Of a DNA stretch of 64,000 nucleotides, positions 50,745-60,851 are shown one piece after another. Source of the DNA: Bacteroidota bacterium. GTDB lineage: Bacteria > Bacteroidota > Bacteroidia > Chitinophagales > BACL12. The stretch lies in the NCBI GenBank assembly GCA_016706255.1, contig JADJJZ010000029.1, positions 124,001 through 188,000 on the forward strand, given 5' to 3'. The translations under genes were made by a program, and so were the position numbers. Each line of letters starts with the position of its first letter. The first letter of the stretch is position 1. The notes below the pieces were generated by a model. It made no database searches, was not told the DNA's origin, and saw nothing but the letters and a program-made list of their open reading frames with translations.

Positions 50745-53249
50745 ATGCGTTTTTCGCTTCAATTCACACTACTGACTGCCGGACTGCTTTCGTTCGGTAT
50801 CGACTTATCTGCGCAACAAGACACTATTCCAAAACCAAAACTGGCATCGCTCAAAGTAGCAACCCCGCCAAAAATTGATGGGAAATTAGATGATGCGGCA
50901 TGGACAAGTGCACCAATTGCAACATTAGATATGACCTTTTTACCGGAGTATGGAAAAACGCCATCAAAACGGACTGAAGTAAAGGTTATTTATGATAATG
51001 ATGCTATCTATATTGGAGCAATGATGTATGATTCGATACCAGCTTCAATTAACAGACAATTAGCTGAACGCGATGGTTATTCGAATGCCGACCATTTTGC
51101 AGTTGGTTTTGATACTTATAATGATGATTTAAATGGATATCGGTTTACCGTTTCTGCATCAGGGGTTCAGTCTGATCAACGAATTTCTCTGAATAGCAAT
51201 GGAGATATGAGTTGGGATGCTGTGTGGCAGAGCGATGTTTCGGTGAATGCTGAAGGTTGGGTTTGTGAAATAAAAATACCTTATTCAGCAGTTCGCTTCC
51301 CAAGTAAAGAGGTTCAGGACTGGGGATTGCAGTTGATCAGAAGCATAAACAGCACAGGAGAATATATTATCTGGAGTCCGGTGGATCCCAAAATAATGGG
51401 TGTTGTAAATCAGTGGGGAACCTATACCGGTTTAGAAAAAATTGTTCCTCCTCTCCGACTTTCTTTTTCACCTTATTTAAATGCAGGTGTTCAATGGACA
51501 CCTGAAGATGTGGATGCGGAAAATGTTACGTATGAACAAAATAATATTTTGAATGGTGGTTTAGATGTAAAATATGGTATCAATGAAAGTTTTACGATTG
51601 ATGCAACATTAATTCCGAATTTTGGAGAAGTACAAAGTGATAATGTGATTTTAAATTTATCACCATTTGAACAACAGTTTAATGAACGTCGCCCGTTTTT
51701 TACAGAAGGAACGGAAATTTTTAATCAGACATTTAATTTTTTAAGCGACCGATTATTTTACTCCCGCAGAATTGGTGGCGTACCATTTATGTATTACGAT
51801 GCTTATGATCAAACTCAACGACATGAAATTGTTACAGAAAATCCATTTGAAACCGGTTTAATCAATGCAACCAAATTTTCAGGAAGAACAGATAAAAATC
51901 TTGGAATCGGTGTTTTTAATGCAATAGCAACTGAAGAATATGCAACAATAACTGACACACTAACCGGTGAAAAACGTACGGTATTAACTAATCCACTTAC
52001 CAATTACAATATGTTTGTATTTGAACAAGCATTAAAAAACAATTCGAAAGTAAGTATCACAAATACCAATACACTGCGCGACGGAATCTACCGCGATGCC
52101 AATGTTACACAAGGTTTATACGATATAACCAATGCCAAACACACCTGGAATTTTTGGGGATTTGGAAATTATAGTCAGGTGTTTGAACCTTATTATGACG
52201 AAAACAATGAAATAGTTGAAGAACCGAAAAACGGATATAGTTATATTTTAGGTGTTTCTCAATTTTATAAAAAATGGAATTTTAATTTTAGTCACGCATT
52301 AATCAGTCCTGATTACGATCATAGCGATATGGGTATTCAGTATGGTGACAATTTTATTAATAATTACATTGGATTTAATTACAACAATCAGGAACCTAAA
52401 AAAGGGGTATTTTATAATTACGGCAGCTGGGGTGGATTTACTTATAACTTACAAGCCGAACCATTAGCATATCAGGAAATAAATTACAATTTTGGTTTTA
52501 ATGGTCAGTTTAAAAACTTTTGGAATGTAGGTGGTAATTTATATTCAAAACCGATGTGGTGGTATGATTTTTATGAACCACGATATGAAGGAAGAAAATA
52601 TTATCATGCGCCATTTACTTTTATCAACCTTTGGGGTGGCTCTGATTATAGAAAAGATTTATCCTTTAACTGGAACATCAGTTTTGGTGAATCACCTTTA
52701 GCAAATGACCCTTATTATGGGGGTGGGCAATATATCACCTGGAATGTAAACGATAAATTTTCACTTTCGCATGGTATTAATTTGAGTAAAGACCATAATA
52801 ACTTCGGTTTTGTGGATTTTGATGCTGCGGACAACAGTATTTTTGGTCGCAGACATGTTACTACTATTGACCAGGAAATATCGTTTAAATACATTTTTGG
52901 TCCTAAGATGAATATTCTTGCCAGAGCGCGACAGTATTGGGGAAAAGTAGTTTACCATGAGTTTTATTTGCTTCAGGAAGATGGAAACCTTGGTGCAACT
53001 GACTTTAGCGGTAATTACGATATCAATTTCAATATTTTTAATGTGGACTTTGTTTATGCATGGGAGTTTGCCCCGGGTAGTTACCTGAACCTGATCTGGA
53101 AAAACAACATATTTCAATATGATGACATTCGTTTCGACGATTATTTCGATAATTTGCGGAAAACCTTTGAAACTCCACAGTCAAATGGCTTAAGTGTAAA
53201 ATTGATATATTACCTTGATTATCAATACTTACAGCGCAATAAGTCATAA
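50745..53249 (+). CDS. DUF5916 protein with CBM9-like domain, outer-membrane barrel type
   Basis: An 834-aa exported protein. A signal peptide (residues 1-24, LSAQQ) is followed by a CBM9-like carbohydrate-binding domain (about 35-220: PPKIDGKLDDAAWTSAP, YDNDAIYIGAMM) and the DUF5916 region (about 235-834), with the family block FGEVQSDNVILNLSPFEQQF and RRPFFTEGTEIF. The C-terminal half alternates aromatic beta strands, as in a large outer-membrane barrel. Its role is not established; sugar or glycan handling at the surface is a reasonable guess. Confidence 0.85.
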   Translation: MRFSLQFTLLTAGLLSFGIDLSAQQDTIPKPKLASLKVATPPKIDGKLDDAAWTSAPIATLDMTFLPEYGKTPSKRTEVKVIYDNDAIYIGAMMYDSIPASINRQLAERDGYSNADHFAVGFDTYNDDLNGYRFTVSASGVQSDQRISLNSNGDMSWDAVWQSDVSVNAEGWVCEIKIPYSAVRFPSKEVQDWGLQLIRSINSTGEYIIWSPVDPKIMGVVNQWGTYTGLEKIVPPLRLSFSPYLNAGVQWTPEDVDAENVTYEQNNILNGGLDVKYGINESFTIDATLIPNFGEVQSDNVILNLSPFEQQFNERRPFFTEGTEIFNQTFNFLSDRLFYSRRIGGVPFMYYDAYDQTQRHEIVTENPFETGLINATKFSGRTDKNLGIGVFNAIATEEYATITDTLTGEKRTVLTNPLTNYNMFVFEQALKNNSKVSITNTNTLRDGIYRDANVTQGLYDITNAKHTWNFWGFGNYSQVFEPYYDENNEIVEEPKNGYSYILGVSQFYKKWNFNFSHALISPDYDHSDMGIQYGDNFINNYIGFNYNNQEPKKGVFYNYGSWGGFTYNLQAEPLAYQEINYNFGFNGQFKNFWNVGGNLYSKPMWWYDFYEPRYEGRKYYHAPFTFINLWGGSDYRKDLSFNWNISFGESPLANDPYYGGGQYITWNVNDKFSLSHGINLSKDHNNFGFVDFDAADNSIFGRRHVTTIDQEISFKYIFGPKMNILARARQYWGKVVYHEFYLLQEDGNLGATDFSGNYDINFNIFNVDFVYAWEFAPGSYLNLIWKNNIFQYDDIRFDDYFDNLRKTFETPQSNGLSVKLIYYLDYQYLQRNKS

Positions 53250-53355
53250 AATATGGGAGATGGTGATATGGCTTAAAAAGTCATGAAATAGTGACATCAG
53301 GGTAAAAGCCGGTTTTTGGTTTTTTGGAACAAAGGTTATACTTTTAGCGAACCAT

Positions 53356-53757
53356 ATGAGAAATAGTATAACCCTGACATTGTTTGCTGCAATATGTATC
53401 ATTTTTGCAGCTTGTAACCCTTATACCACTTGGGAAAAGACCCTGATTAACGATAGTTCAAAAAATGTAATCCTATATGCTTCTGATTCCGGAGGGGGAT
53501 TTACGTTTACCGATTCGGTAATTATTGCACCTAATACCAGTATGGTTATTTACAGTTTTGGCGATGTTACCAAATCGGATGTAGCGGAATGTGATTTATA
53601 TATTTCAAGACTCACTTTAGATACTGATACCGGATTTGTGATCACAAAAAATATCCAGGATGCTGCAAACTGGGAATCTTCAACTAAAGAAGCAGACCAG
53701 GGTTTTGATAATACTTGCACATTTACAGTAACTGAAGCTGATATTTCAATTGAATAA
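53356..53757 (+). CDS. Small lipoprotein of unknown function
   Basis: A 133-aa protein with a lipoprotein signal (CIIFAAC, Cys at residue 19). The mature part is beta-rich with a WEKTLINDSSKNVILYASDS pattern, two further cysteines and an acidic profile. No family is recognised. A near-consensus -7 box (TACTTTTA) lies upstream and a strong terminator downstream, so it is transcribed alone. Confidence 0.65.
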   Translation: MRNSITLTLFAAICIIFAACNPYTTWEKTLINDSSKNVILYASDSGGGFTFTDSVIIAPNTSMVIYSFGDVTKSDVAECDLYISRLTLDTDTGFVITKNIQDAANWESSTKEADQGFDNTCTFTVTEADISIE

Positions 53758-53780
53758 TTAACTTGATTAAAATATTTAAG

Positions 53781-53807
53781 CCGGGATTTCATGCCCGGTT
53801 TTTTTTT
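53781..53807 (+). terminator. Terminator before chrA
   Basis: CCGGG (53781-53785) pairs with CCCGG (53794-53798) around ATTTCATG, followed by nine T. It lies 9 nt before the chrA start. Confidence 0.85.
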
Positions 53808-53815
53808 GACAATTC

Positions 53816-55150
53816 GTGAACGAGATTCAAAAACCGACCTTTAAAGAAGCACTCCGATTTTGGATAAAATTAGGGTGGATTAGTTTTGGCGGCCCGGCCG
53901 GTCAGGTTGCCATTATGCATGAGTTTTTAGTCGACCAGAAAAAGTGGATTAGTGAGAAGAAATTTCTGCATGCTTTAAATTATTGCATGTTACTGCCGGG
54001 GCCTGAAGCACAACAACTGGCAACCTATACAGGATGGCTATTACACGGTAGAAAAGGCGGTTTAGCAGCTGGTTTATTTTTTATACTTCCTTCCATATTT
54101 ATTTTATTGGCATTAAGTATTATTTATGTAACTTTTGGTTCCCTTCCTGCCGTAAATGCCATTTTTGAAGGATTAAAACCGGCAGTTGTGGCAATAGTAA
54201 TTGTTGCCATGATTAAAATTGGTAAAAAATCTTTAATCAGCATTATGCATATTGCTGTCGCCATTTTCAGTTTTATTGCCATCTATTTTTTACATATAGC
54301 ATTCCCAATAATAATAGTAGCTACGATTTTATTGGGGTTTTTAATTTACAAATTCGCTCCCCACTTCCTTTCAAAATCCGGTAATAATAAATCAGAAAAA
54401 GCTGATGATGAAAGCGGATATTACCTGACAACAGAACGTGTAATTCCTCATGCCGCTTTTAAAGTTAAAAATTTGATAATTCAACTCAGTTGGTTTGTGG
54501 TATTATGGGTGGCTCCATTTATTTTATTTTTTGTTTTTTCGGGAGATTTTGTTTTTTGGCGACAATTAAACTTGTTTTTTACACAAGCCGCTTTTGTAAC
54601 CTTTGGAGGAGCCTATGCAGTATTACCTTATGTTGCCCAACAAGCTGTTGAACATTTTCACTGGCTGAGCAGTCCGCAAATGATTGATGGACTAGCATTG
54701 GGCGAAACAACACCGGGACCACTAATTATGGTTTTGGCTTTCGTTGGCTTTATGGGTGCTTATGGTAATGCCGGAGGGAGTTTATTAGCAGGCTCAATCG
54801 GACTGCTTACCACAACCTATTATACATTTTTACCCTGCTTTTTATTCATATTTGCAGGTGCACCCTTAATTGAAAAAACGCAACAAAATAAGGGTGTTAA
54901 AGCCGTTTTGAGCTTTGTGACAGCTGCGGTAACAGGGGTCATACTCAATTTAACCATCTATTTTGCGGAAGCCGTGTTATTTGGTAAACACCATGATCGT
55001 TTTAGTGCTATAAGATTTGATGAACTCAACTGGCTCAATTTGATTTGGATTGTTATTAGTTTTTTAGCCCTTTACCGTTTTAAGGTAAACATGTTGTATT
55101 GGTTGGGAGCCAGTGCACTTTTCGGGTTAATAACCTTTCTGGTAAAATAA
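53816..55150 (+). CDS. chrA: ChrA-family chromate transporter
   Basis: Inner-membrane exporter of chromate or related anions. The 444-aa protein is the long, two-domain form: each half repeats the ChrA signature (FWIKLGWISFGGPAGQVAIM in the first, FFTQAAFVTFGGAYAVLPYV in the second), with LLPGPEAQQLATYTGW and LGETTPGPLIMVLAF. The start must be near the GTG at 53816, because the next in-frame Met falls inside the signature. A terminator ends 9 nt upstream, leaving no room for a promoter, so transcription must read through or start in the T-run. Confidence 0.9.
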   Translation: MNEIQKPTFKEALRFWIKLGWISFGGPAGQVAIMHEFLVDQKKWISEKKFLHALNYCMLLPGPEAQQLATYTGWLLHGRKGGLAAGLFFILPSIFILLALSIIYVTFGSLPAVNAIFEGLKPAVVAIVIVAMIKIGKKSLISIMHIAVAIFSFIAIYFLHIAFPIIIVATILLGFLIYKFAPHFLSKSGNNKSEKADDESGYYLTTERVIPHAAFKVKNLIIQLSWFVVLWVAPFILFFVFSGDFVFWRQLNLFFTQAAFVTFGGAYAVLPYVAQQAVEHFHWLSSPQMIDGLALGETTPGPLIMVLAFVGFMGAYGNAGGSLLAGSIGLLTTTYYTFLPCFLFIFAGAPLIEKTQQNKGVKAVLSFVTAAVTGVILNLTIYFAEAVLFGKHHDRFSAIRFDELNWLNLIWIVISFLALYRFKVNMLYWLGASALFGLITFLVK

Positions 55151-55186
55151 ATAAGTATCCTTAAATTTATCCCATATTTACAGCTT

Positions 55187-57655
55187 ATGCGTTACTTAAA
55201 AATTGCTGTCTGCCTGGTAATTCCTGCAATTGTAATTTATTTTTTGAATGAAGGATTCGCCTCACTTCCGCCTTTAGGAAAATTAATGGATCCGGTGCAT
55301 GGCTACATGGCGAATGCCGAAACCGATAAAAATTTGAAATCGGTCAACATAAAATTAGATGACCCGTCGATTAAGGGCAATGTGGTTATGGATGAACGAT
55401 TGGTTCCCCACATTTTTGCCCAAGATGAACGCTCCTTATATTATTTACAGGGATATATTACTGCAAAATATCGCTTATGGCAAATGGATATTCAAACCAG
55501 AGCTGCAGCAGGTAGATTAAGTGAAATATTCGGTGCGAAATTTATTCCTTACGATAAAGAGCAACGCAGAAAAGGAATGGTGTATGGAGCTGAACAGGCA
55601 TTAGCAGAAATTAAAAACAATTCTAAACTAGAATCCTGTATTCAGGCTTACACTGATGGTGTAAATGCATTTATGCAACTTAATTCAAAAGGATTAAAAT
55701 ATGCTGAATATCCCATTGAATTTAAATTACTGGATTATAAACCCGAGGCATGGACACCATTAAAAACAGCATTGTTGCTCAAATATATGGCCAGCACGCT
55801 TACCGGATTCGACGATGATGCAGAAATGTCTAATCTCAAAAAAATGTTATCCGAAGCAGATTTTAATGCCTTATATCCTGATTATTCTGAAGGTATTGAT
55901 CCGATAATTCCTGTAGAAAAAAAATATGATTTTGACTCCATTTTAAAACCGGGTACTTCCGGCAATACTGAGCTTGGTTATTATAAAAAAGTAGTTGATT
56001 TATTTGAAGCAGAACATCAAAAAAATCAGGTTGGCAGTAATAACTGGGCTGTTGGTCCGGGAAAAACAAAAAATGGTTTTCCGATTTTATGTAATGACCC
56101 GCATTTACAATTGAATTTGCCATCGTTATGGTATGAAATTCAGTTACAATTACCTGATATGAATTGTTATGGTGTTTCGCTACCGGGAGCCCCGGCAATT
56201 GTAATTGGTTTTAACGATTATATTGCCTGGGGCGTAACAAATGCGCAGGTTGATGTTAGAGATTGGTATACTATTAAGTTTCAAGATAAAAATAAAGATG
56301 CTTATCAATATGGCGATACCTGGAGAAAAACAACTAAACGTATTGAAACAATCATGGTGAAAGGTGGTGAAACTATTGTTGATACTGTTGTTTATACCCA
56401 TTATGGCCCTATCGTTTATGAAGATGTCGCATTAGTTGAAGGCAAAAAGGCTGTAGAACAAACTTCGCGTGAAGGTATGGCAATGCGTTGGATGGCATTA
56501 GAACGTTCAGAAGAAGTAAATACTTTTTATTTATTAAATCGAGCGAAAAATTATGATGATTATCGCAATGCAATTTCTTACTTTAGTTGCCCCGCACAAA
56601 ATTTTATTTTCGCCTCAAACACAGGCGATATTGCTATTACGCAACAGGGCCGTTTTCCGTTAAAATATAAGGAGCAGGGGAAATTCATTATGGATGGAAG
56701 TAATCCTGCAGATGATTATAAAGGATACATTCCATTTGAACAAAATCCGACAATAAAAAATCCTGAACGTCAATTTTGTGCTTCCGCAAATCAGCACCCC
56801 ACAGATTCAACGTATCCATATTATTATACCAGTTTCGATTTTGAATTTTACCGCAATCGGGTAATTAATTCAACGCTGACTAAAACTACACAAGCAACTG
56901 TAGCTGATATGCAAAATTTACAACAAAATAATTATAATCTGATGGCATCTGAAGCATTACCTGTAATGTTGCCTTTATTAAATGATGTTTGCAAAACCGG
57001 TAAAGCCAATTGTGAAATTTATACTGCATTAAAAGATTGGGATTATAACAATGATGCAACTTCCCTCCCTCCTACCTATTTCCAGATTTGGTGGGATACT
57101 TTGTATAATATGTTATGGGATGAAATGTACAGTGATACAATTGCACTAGTAAAACCAAACAAGTATTATACTGTAAATGCAATGCGTACGTTTCAAAACG
57201 ATCACCTATTATTTGATTTCAAAAAAACCACTGATAAAAAAGAAACTTTGAGCGATTTAGTAAATACCACGTTCAATTTACTTTGCAAATCTGTTGATTC
57301 ACTTAAAAAACAGGATGTTGATTTATTGCAATGGTATCAGCATAAACAAACACATATTATGCATATCAGCCAGATACCTGCATTTAGCAGAATGGAAGTG
57401 AAAAATGGCGGATTCAGTAATATCGTAAATGCCACAAGTGCCACACATGGACCAAGTTGGCGCATGGTGGTTGAGTTAAGTAAACCTGTTAACGCCTATG
57501 GTGTTTATCCCGGCGGGCAGTCAGGAAATCCGGGTAGTAAATATTATTCCAATTTTATTGATGATTGGGCCGCAGGTAAATATTATAAATTGGCCTTTTA
57601 CTCGAATGAAGAGGAAGCCTTAAAATCAGCATTATTCACCATAACTTTTAATTAA
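55187..57655 (+). CDS. Penicillin acylase family N-terminal-nucleophile hydrolase
   Basis: Cleaves amide bonds of acylated substrates such as penicillins or N-acyl amino compounds; the natural substrate is unknown. The 822-aa precursor has an N-terminal membrane anchor or signal (residues 4-20), the alpha part, a spacer, and the beta-subunit start at Ser284 in NQVGSNNWAVGPGKT, the self-processing nucleophile. ILCNDPHLQL and the later Asn region (SANQHP) of the oxyanion site are present. It opens a tight operon of four genes (gaps of 1 and 5 nt, then a 4-nt overlap). Confidence 0.93.
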   Translation: MRYLKIAVCLVIPAIVIYFLNEGFASLPPLGKLMDPVHGYMANAETDKNLKSVNIKLDDPSIKGNVVMDERLVPHIFAQDERSLYYLQGYITAKYRLWQMDIQTRAAAGRLSEIFGAKFIPYDKEQRRKGMVYGAEQALAEIKNNSKLESCIQAYTDGVNAFMQLNSKGLKYAEYPIEFKLLDYKPEAWTPLKTALLLKYMASTLTGFDDDAEMSNLKKMLSEADFNALYPDYSEGIDPIIPVEKKYDFDSILKPGTSGNTELGYYKKVVDLFEAEHQKNQVGSNNWAVGPGKTKNGFPILCNDPHLQLNLPSLWYEIQLQLPDMNCYGVSLPGAPAIVIGFNDYIAWGVTNAQVDVRDWYTIKFQDKNKDAYQYGDTWRKTTKRIETIMVKGGETIVDTVVYTHYGPIVYEDVALVEGKKAVEQTSREGMAMRWMALERSEEVNTFYLLNRAKNYDDYRNAISYFSCPAQNFIFASNTGDIAITQQGRFPLKYKEQGKFIMDGSNPADDYKGYIPFEQNPTIKNPERQFCASANQHPTDSTYPYYYTSFDFEFYRNRVINSTLTKTTQATVADMQNLQQNNYNLMASEALPVMLPLLNDVCKTGKANCEIYTALKDWDYNNDATSLPPTYFQIWWDTLYNMLWDEMYSDTIALVKPNKYYTVNAMRTFQNDHLLFDFKKTTDKKETLSDLVNTTFNLLCKSVDSLKKQDVDLLQWYQHKQTHIMHISQIPAFSRMEVKNGGFSNIVNATSATHGPSWRMVVELSKPVNAYGVYPGGQSGNPGSKYYSNFIDDWAAGKYYKLAFYSNEEEALKSALFTITFN

Positions 57656-57656
57656 A

Positions 57657-58001
57657 ATGCGTATAGCCGTTATTTTGTGTTTAGGGATTGCAATTTGTTA
57701 TTTCCTTCAAAGTTATTTACCTATCTGGTGGATATTTGCACCGGTTACTTTTATTATTTCACTGGCCGTTCGTTTTTCAACAGGTTGGCGTAGTTTTTTT
57801 TATGGACTGCTCATTGTATTTGTAACATGGATGTTATTGTATCTCATGAAAGATATTCCAAATGATCAGGTTATGAGTTCAAAAATGGCTAACCTATTTA
57901 ATTTCAAAAATGCCTATAGTTTATTTATTGTAATTTCATTAATTATGGGTATCGTTGGCGGGCTTGCGTCCACTGCGGCTTATTATATCAGAAAACGATA
58001 A
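57657..58001 (+). CDS. Small integral membrane protein, unknown function
   Basis: A 114-aa protein with three to four membrane helices (about residues 2-38, 44-62, 84-108). It starts 1 nt after the stop of the penicillin acylase gene and ends 5 nt before the ATP-grasp gene, so it is cotranscribed with both. No family recognised. Confidence 0.65.
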   Translation: MRIAVILCLGIAICYFLQSYLPIWWIFAPVTFIISLAVRFSTGWRSFFYGLLIVFVTWMLLYLMKDIPNDQVMSSKMANLFNFKNAYSLFIVISLIMGIVGGLASTAAYYIRKR

Positions 58002-58006
58002 ATAAA

Positions 58007-58912
58007 ATGCAAAATTGGGATATTGTTTTATTAACTGAAGATCGTTACTACGAGCCGGTTTCTATTACCCCATATATTCAAAACATTCTTGATGATGATC
58101 GTTTGTTAATGGCAGCATTAGCGGCTGAAAATTTTAAGGTGGTTCGTAAATCATGGAGTGATCCTGATTTTGATTGGTCCACAACAAAATTTTGCATTTT
58201 CAGAACCACCTGGGATTATTTTGACCGATTTGAAACATTTTTTAATTGGTTTAACGCTACAGCAAAAAAAACACATTTCATAAATTCAGAATTGCTGATT
58301 CGCTGGAATTTGGATAAACATTATCTCGCTGATTTAAAAGCTAAAAATATTAATATTGTTGAAACCTTATTTATAGAAGCAGGATATGATGATTCATTAA
58401 ATTCATTATTTATAAATTCAGGTTTCGATGTTGCCATTTTAAAGCCGGCCATTTCAGGGGCAGCCAGACATACCTATAAATTAAATGCAGAAAATATAGG
58501 TCAGCACGAAAAAATATTTCAATCTTTAATTGCAAATGAGGCGATGTTACTGCAACCTTTTCAACAAGAAATTATTACAACCGGTGAAGTTGCATTTATG
58601 CTGATGGGCGGAAAATTTACGCATGCTGTTTTGAAAAAAGCCAAACCCGGCGATTTCAGGGTGCAGGATGATTTCGGAGGCACATTACACGATTATCACC
58701 CAACACCTGAAGAAATACAATTTTCAGAACAGGCTATTGCTGCTTGTCCGGAACAACCATTGTATGCTCGGGTTGATATGATTCGCGATAATTATGGCAA
58801 TTTGGCAATTATGGAACTTGAAATTATTGAACCGGAACTGTGGTTGCGACGCGCGCCGGAATCGGCAATTGCATTAACTAAATCGATTAAAAATTACATA
58901 AACACAATATGA
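58007..58912 (+). CDS. ATP-grasp ligase (RimK/DcsG-like)
   Basis: Predicted ATP-dependent carboxylate-amine ligase of 301 aa. Residues 1-110 form a pre-ATP domain (IFRTTWDYFDRFETFFNW); the ATP-grasp core has a Lys in VAILKPAISGAARHTYKL, LLQPFQQEIITTGEVAFMLM, and metal-binding residues in YARVDMIRDNYGNLAIMELEIIEPELWL. This resembles ATP-grasp proteins of the glutathione-synthetase/DcsG type. The product is unknown. It overlaps the C25-like gene by 4 nt. Confidence 0.85.
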   Translation: MQNWDIVLLTEDRYYEPVSITPYIQNILDDDRLLMAALAAENFKVVRKSWSDPDFDWSTTKFCIFRTTWDYFDRFETFFNWFNATAKKTHFINSELLIRWNLDKHYLADLKAKNINIVETLFIEAGYDDSLNSLFINSGFDVAILKPAISGAARHTYKLNAENIGQHEKIFQSLIANEAMLLQPFQQEIITTGEVAFMLMGGKFTHAVLKKAKPGDFRVQDDFGGTLHDYHPTPEEIQFSEQAIAACPEQPLYARVDMIRDNYGNLAIMELEIIEPELWLRRAPESAIALTKSIKNYINTI

Positions 58913-60849
58913 AAAAACCCTTACTAACGCTTTTTGTATTATTGAATACATTAATTTCAATAGCTCAGGTATCTTCTGATTATGCCGTGTTGGTATCTGC
59001 TACAAACTCGACAACACCTCCATCAATTCAATTATATTGGCCTTTGTATGCGAATGCAACAGATTACACCATTTATAAAAAAGAATTATCGACAACATCA
59101 TGGGGCACATCTATCGCAACATTAAGTGGAACAGCAACAACTTATACTGATAATGATGTAATAATTGATTCTGCTTATGAATATAAAATTGTGCGTAATT
59201 CAACAACAGGTATTATTGGAGAAGGATATTTAATTGGTGGAATTGAATTAAGTGTTGTTGATTACAGAGGTACTTGCCTTCTAGTGTTAGACACAACAAT
59301 CACTACTGATTTAACAAACGAAATTTATCAATTAAAAAAAGATATTTCCGGTGATGGTTGGGCAGTTGAAGAATTACATGTAGCAAGAGATATGAGTCCG
59401 ACCTTTGTTCGTGATTTAATAATTGGCAGAGCGAATGCAAATACCGCCATTACTGCCTTGTTTTTATTTGGAAGAGTTCCGGTACTATATTCAGGTAATT
59501 TATATCCGGATGGTCACCCTGATCATCAGGGTGCATGGCCGGCTGATGGTATTTATGGCGATATTGATGTGGAATACACCGATGCAACAGTTGATAATAT
59601 AGTGGCAGCAAGAATTGAAAATCAAAATGTACCCGGCGATGGGAAATATGATCAGTCGGTTTTTAAATCTAAACTCGAACTTGAAGTTGGACGTGTAGAT
59701 TTATATAATATGCCTACTTTTATTTTAGATGAGGCGAGTTTATTAAAAAGATATTTGCAAGCCGATCATGAATTTAGAACGGGTGTGCATATTTATGCTC
59801 GTCGTGCATTAATTGATGATAATTTTGGTGCATTTGCAGGTGAAGCATTTGCTTCTAGTGGCTGGAGAAATTTTGCACCAATGTTTGGCAGCAGCGAAAT
59901 TTATGAAGCCGATTATTTTACAACAATGTATACCAATGATTACCTCTGGAGTTACGGATGCGGCGGCGGCTGGTTTCAGGGGGCAGGCGGTGTTGGAACA
60001 ACTAATGATTTTGCATTGGATACTGTTAAATCGGCATTCACGATGTTATTCGGCAGTTATTTTGGCGACTGGGATGCAAACGATGATTTTTTACGTGCTC
60101 CTTTAGCATCGGGTAAAACATTAACCAATTGTTGGGCAGGCCGCCCACACTGGCATTTTCACAATATGGCTATGGGTGCAAATATTGGTTATAGTGCACG
60201 ATTAACACAAAATAATCAATCCACCTATGTATCTAATATCTTTCCAAAATGGGTGCATATTGCTTTAATGGGTGATCCCACATTAAGAATGCATATTGTT
60301 CAACCACCTGCAACAATTTCACTGGCCATACCAACCGGCGAAACAAGTGTAATTGGAATTGATTACACGAATTCACCTGACCCTGATGTTATTGGGTATT
60401 ATGTTTACCGCAGTGCAACCGAATTTGGTGTATATGAACGTATTACTGAAGAATTAATTAATTACAGTCCGTTTATTGATGAAGAACCAATTCATGGCAC
60501 TAATTATTATATGGTAAAAGCCGTAAAACTTGAAACCTCATCAAGTGGAAGTTATTATAATACCAGCACCGGTATTAGTGATTCCATTTTTATAGAATAT
60601 GTTTCCATTGAAAATAATTTGGCTGCTACAATTTCAATTGCGCCGAATCCTGCATCCGATCACATATCAATAAATTTCACAGCAAATCCATTACAAACTA
60701 ATTATACAATCACCAATTTAGAAGGCAAAATATATTTACAGGGATTAATAAATGTTTCATCAAATAAAATAAATATTCAAATGCTTCCTGAAGGAATGTA
60801 TTTATTTAATTTGGGTGATTATCACAAAAAATTTATGGTAATGAATTAA
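58909..60849 (+). CDS. Secreted C25-like (gingipain fold) protein with T9SS sorting domain
   Basis: A 646-aa exported protein. A signal peptide (residues 1-19, LISIAQ) and a fibronectin III-like domain (about 25-105) come first. The middle (about 110-465) resembles the caspase-like fold of C25 peptidases: LFLFGRVPVLYSGNLYPDGH, DGIYGDIDVEY, LEVGRVDLYNMP, SYGCGGGWF (possible catalytic Cys) and ALMGDPTLRM. A second fibronectin-like domain and a T9SS type A sorting domain (ISIAPNPASDHISINF, MLPEGMYLFNL) end it. Peptidase activity is inferred, not shown. Translationally coupled to the ATP-grasp gene. Confidence 0.82.
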   Translation: MKKPLLTLFVLLNTLISIAQVSSDYAVLVSATNSTTPPSIQLYWPLYANATDYTIYKKELSTTSWGTSIATLSGTATTYTDNDVIIDSAYEYKIVRNSTTGIIGEGYLIGGIELSVVDYRGTCLLVLDTTITTDLTNEIYQLKKDISGDGWAVEELHVARDMSPTFVRDLIIGRANANTAITALFLFGRVPVLYSGNLYPDGHPDHQGAWPADGIYGDIDVEYTDATVDNIVAARIENQNVPGDGKYDQSVFKSKLELEVGRVDLYNMPTFILDEASLLKRYLQADHEFRTGVHIYARRALIDDNFGAFAGEAFASSGWRNFAPMFGSSEIYEADYFTTMYTNDYLWSYGCGGGWFQGAGGVGTTNDFALDTVKSAFTMLFGSYFGDWDANDDFLRAPLASGKTLTNCWAGRPHWHFHNMAMGANIGYSARLTQNNQSTYVSNIFPKWVHIALMGDPTLRMHIVQPPATISLAIPTGETSVIGIDYTNSPDPDVIGYYVYRSATEFGVYERITEELINYSPFIDEEPIHGTNYYMVKAVKLETSSSGSYYNTSTGISDSIFIEYVSIENNLAATISIAPNPASDHISINFTANPLQTNYTITNLEGKIYLQGLINVSSNKINIQMLPEGMYLFNLGDYHKKFMVMN

Positions 60850-60851
60850 AA

